IMG/VR virus record: IMGVR_UViG_3300028025_002258
Location: 1 to 32,209 of that record
From: a virus
DNA: 32,209 bases
Strand: one strand, 5' to 3'
The translations under genes were made by a program, and so were the position numbers. The notes below the pieces were generated by a model. The model did not search any database. It worked only from the letters and a program-made list of their open reading frames with translations, and was not told the DNA's origin. Position 1 is the stretch's first letter; each line of letters starts with the position of its first letter. Shown here in pieces: positions 30,851 through 32,209 of the stretch.

Positions 30851-31104
30851 TTCTTAACATTTTTATAGATGTAGGTAGTATCACACTTACCGTCTGTACA
30901 CTCAATTTTAATAGAAGGTTTGATAGGCTTATGTGATTTTACACCCACTTGTTTTATTCCTAACATACCTGCTACTACACTTACAGCCATGAGTGCAAAT
31001 AATAACAAATGGAACAAGTCACTACGCTCATCACGTTCATCATTGTCAATTTTGTTTAATCCAAGTATAATAACAGCAGCTAAGATTCCAAGTATCCACA
31101 TCAT
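30847..31104 (-). CDS. Small two-span membrane protein
   Basis: An 85-residue protein with spans at about residues 2-17 (MWILGILAAVIILGLN) and 31-50 (LFHLLLFALMAVSVVAGML). A charged loop DERDERS lies between, and a tail holds two cysteines (ECTDGKCDT). The ATG at 31104 overlaps the TGA of the preceding gene and is preceded by a GGAGGAGGTGAGCA site. It could act at the inner membrane; no function is recognised. Confidence 0.65.
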   Translation of the reverse strand: MMWILGILAAVIILGLNKIDNDERDERSDLFHLLLFALMAVSVVAGMLGIKQVGVKSHKPIKPSIKIECTDGKCDTTYIYKNVKK

Positions 31105-31394
31105 TGCTCACCTCCTCCGTAGGTTAATGGAACTTCAATTACTTGTACTCCGCAATGGTCTGCGTTGTCCCATAAAGTTGAATCATCACAATTTAGAATC
31201 TCTAATAGATGTCTTGCTTCTTCTTCCGTTGTTTCTTTGGTATTGTAGATAATGAGAGTTCTTTTTTTAGTAATGGGTGCCAAATTCATAAGATGTTTTT
31301 TTACCATTTCTTGTGCAGTATCTGGATTATTCTCGTAGTAATTTTTGATTGCCTCAGCAGTGTTTAGCAATTGATGTTGTGTGTAAAGTTTCAT
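31101..31394 (-). CDS. Small hypothetical protein with a TYGG-type end
   Basis: A 97-residue protein. The body (HQLLNTAEAIKNYYENNPD, then TLIIYNTKETTEEEARHLLE) is unlike the MTNNKQQTA family, but it ends TYGGGEQ as they do. The DNA of that end is almost identical to the end of copy A (repeats at 29241-29260 and 31102-31121). A composite gene end made by recombination is one explanation. The start is preceded by GGAGG in the end of copy C, 6 bases from ATG. Confidence 0.6.
   Translation of the reverse strand: MKLYTQHQLLNTAEAIKNYYENNPDTAQEMVKKHLMNLAPITKKRTLIIYNTKETTEEEARHLLEILNCDDSTLWDNADHCGVQVIEVPLTYGGGEQ
31102..31121. repeat. Shared gene-end repeat, copy 2
   Basis: Nineteen of 20 bases match 29241-29260, although the genes that follow on the - strand are unrelated. 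Confidence 0.7.
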
Positions 31395-31654
31395 TTGTTA
31401 CCTCCGTATGTTTCGTTGTAGTATTGTTCACCAGTTAATGGTAGTGTACTTTCAGGATAATCAATTCCATGAACTGTTCCTTTGTTGTATGCAGTTTCAA
31501 TTTTTTCCTTCTCCATTTTTTTGGCTTCTATAAATAATCTATGCATCTTGTTTGTTTGTTCAGTAGTTAAATTAATTACAAGGGTTTTACCTAAAATTTT
31601 TAATAATTCCACTGCGTAAATGTCAATTGCCGTCTGTTGTTTATTGTTTGTCAT
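31391..31654 (-). CDS. MTNNKQQTA-family small protein, copy C
   Basis: An 87-residue protein: MTNNKQQTAIDIYAVELLK at the start, KKMEKEKIETAYNKGT in the middle and TGEQYYNETYGGNK at the end. The EKEKI helix and EQYYNETYGG end are the fullest match to the family pattern. It is separated from copies A and B by about 1.6 kb of unrelated genes. Its last codons supply GGAGG for the next gene. A small hairpin lies upstream at 31669-31706. No function is known. Confidence 0.7.
   Translation of the reverse strand: MTNNKQQTAIDIYAVELLKILGKTLVINLTTEQTNKMHRLFIEAKKMEKEKIETAYNKGTVHGIDYPESTLPLTGEQYYNETYGGNK
31626..31654. repeat. Gene-start repeat, copy 3 of 3
   Basis: 29 bases covering the MTNNKQQTA start on the - strand; one base differs from the copy at 29475-29503. 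Confidence 0.75.
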
Positions 31655-31668
31655 AAGTTAAAGTTTAC

Positions 31669-31706
31669 CTTGGGTCATATAGACATGAGTGTCTATGGTC
31701 CACAAG
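31669..31706 (-). other. Leader hairpin before copy C
   Basis: ATAGACA (31679-31685) and TGTCTAT (31690-31696) form a perfect 7-bp stem around 4 bases. CTTG/CAAG and GG/CC extend it with small bulges. There is no T-tract, so it is not a terminator. It starts 15 bases upstream of the MTNNKQQTA start codon. Confidence 0.5.
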
Positions 31707-31719
31707 AATTTAAATCTTT

Positions 31720-31974
31720 TCATAAAGCTTCTATCTTTTGTAGTAGCTCTGTTACCTCACCTTCTGTAAGATGACCGATTACATCATTGGTTATATCTGT
31801 ATCATAGCATATATCACCATTATAGGTTACTGCTAATTCATATAATCCATCTTTACCCCCGTAACTTCTATCAGTCTTAATTACACTAGCCCCGTAACCA
31901 TTATTAAAAGTTACGATAGCATGTATACCATCACTATATGTAGATGGTACAAAAGTTAAATCATCAAATGTCAT
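31720..31974 (-). CDS. Small conserved phage protein, unknown function
   Basis: An 84-residue protein. IVTFNNGYGASVIKTDRSYGG, LYELAVTYNGDICYDTDITND and VIGHLTEGEVTELLQKIEAL form a beta-rich domain plus a C-terminal helix. This is a pattern I recall from many phages (F.NGYG.SVI...YG...GLYELAV....I.YDT.IT.DVIG.L...V...L..I) without a known role. The start overlaps the HNH gene end by 11 bases. Confidence 0.7.
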   Translation of the reverse strand: MTFDDLTFVPSTYSDGIHAIVTFNNGYGASVIKTDRSYGGKDGLYELAVTYNGDICYDTDITNDVIGHLTEGEVTELLQKIEAL

Positions 31975-32209
31975 TGTTTTTATATTCTTGTTTTAGTTTA
32001 AGTCCTAATTCTATAGCTTCTTCAGATGATAGCTTATCATGTATAAAATTGTGGCACATCCTGCATACTGCTTTCCATGTATTAGATTCTAGATAATATT
32101 TACTTCTATCTTTACCAGAATAAAGGTGATGTACATCTGTACTCATTACAGTACATCCAGGAAGTTTAGCTTGACATGTAGGATGTTTAGTTAAAAACTC
32201 TACACGCAG
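31964..32209 (-). CDS. HNH endonuclease, C-terminal part (5' end outside window)
   Basis: The frame is open to the right edge, so an ATG at 32146 is unlikely to be the start. At least 81 residues are seen. A cysteine pair (HPTCQAKLPGC), TDVHHLYSGKDRSKYY and CRMCHNFIHDKL give the H-H...N/W...C-x-x-C-H-x-x-I-H pattern of HNH nucleases with a structural zinc. It could be a homing enzyme or a phage-encoded nicking/DNA processing enzyme; which cannot be told from the end alone. Confidence 0.75.
   Translation of the reverse strand: MRVEFLTKHPTCQAKLPGCTVMSTDVHHLYSGKDRSKYYLESNTWKAVCRMCHNFIHDKLSSEEAIELGLKLKQEYKNNDI

Noticed and set aside
30920-31252. A 110-residue + strand frame
   Set aside because: It runs antisense through two well-packed - strand genes and lacks a start signal.
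1-32209. Stop-codon recoding (TAG or TGA read as amino acids), as in some crAss-like phages
   Set aside because: TAA, TGA and TAG all end genes at tight junctions, for example TAG at 26151 and 22279 and TGA at 5484-5486.
1-32209. tRNA genes, CRISPR arrays, insertion sequences and integrase or attachment sites
   Set aside because: Scanned for cloverleaf-like GGTTC stretches, regular repeats and transposase or recombinase motifs; none found. The GGTTC at 10493-10497 belongs to a hairpin, not a tRNA.

Overview
The window reads as about 32 kb of a double-stranded DNA, tailed-phage genome. Nearly all of it is coding. Genes are short, abutting or overlapping (ATGA and TAATG junctions), and lie in two opposed blocks. 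The host is most likely a member of Bacteroidota. Almost all starts have A-rich leaders instead of Shine-Dalgarno sites. The one clear promoter has the TTG / TAnnTTTG form used by the Bacteroidota primary sigma factor. Several small proteins look like families I associate with crAss-like and Flavobacterium-type phages. The standard bacterial code is used: TAA, TGA and TAG all end genes. No tRNA gene, CRISPR array, integrase, terminase, portal or capsid gene is visible.

Left block, + strand, 1-7330. This holds the 3' end of a very large gene (open through the left edge), probably a virion-associated or ejected protein. A Bacteroidota-type promoter with a perfect palindrome in its spacer follows. 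Next come a small beta-rich protein, a holin, two overlapping membrane/periplasmic proteins that look like a spanin pair, a metallophosphoesterase with an N-terminal DNA-binding-like region, and a small acidic protein. A two-way terminator at 7331-7360 separates the blocks.

Right block, - strand, read from the right edge to 7405. From 32209 to about 25.8 kb there are small accessory genes, including three members of one paralogous family, an HNH endonuclease fragment, thymidylate synthase and a GNAT acetyltransferase. From 25.7 to 18.5 kb there are a large zinc-binding protein of unknown function, an M20/M28-like metallopeptidase, a DnaB-like helicase, a Sak4-like ATPase and a probable SSB. 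From 18.4 to 15.1 kb there are a TOPRIM primase, a DnaA domain IV-like protein, uracil-DNA glycosylase and a DUF932 protein. From 15.0 to 10.5 kb there are a NinG-like nuclease, family A DNA polymerase, a NinB-like protein and a DUF5664 nucleotide pyrophosphohydrolase. From 10.35 to 7.4 kb there are a RecE/Cas4-like exonuclease, a second PD-(D/E)XK protein, dCMP deaminase and a GroES-like co-chaperonin. Hairpins with T-tracts mark three of the four internal borders; the fourth, at 10.35-10.5 kb, has two hairpins whose loops are complementary over 7 bases.

Together the right block supplies a near-complete replisome (helicase, primase, polymerase, SSB, possible origin binder), a recombination set (exonuclease, Sak4, NinB-like and NinG-like proteins) and dTMP/dNTP control (dCMP deaminase, ThyA, DUF5664, UDG). 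The most interesting points are the two-hairpin kissing-loop element at 10392-10497, the paralogous small genes with shared 5' and 3' ends but divergent middles, the embedded lysis genes, the phage-encoded M20-like peptidase with a zinc ribbon, the stand-alone DnaA domain IV-like protein and the GroES-like protein.
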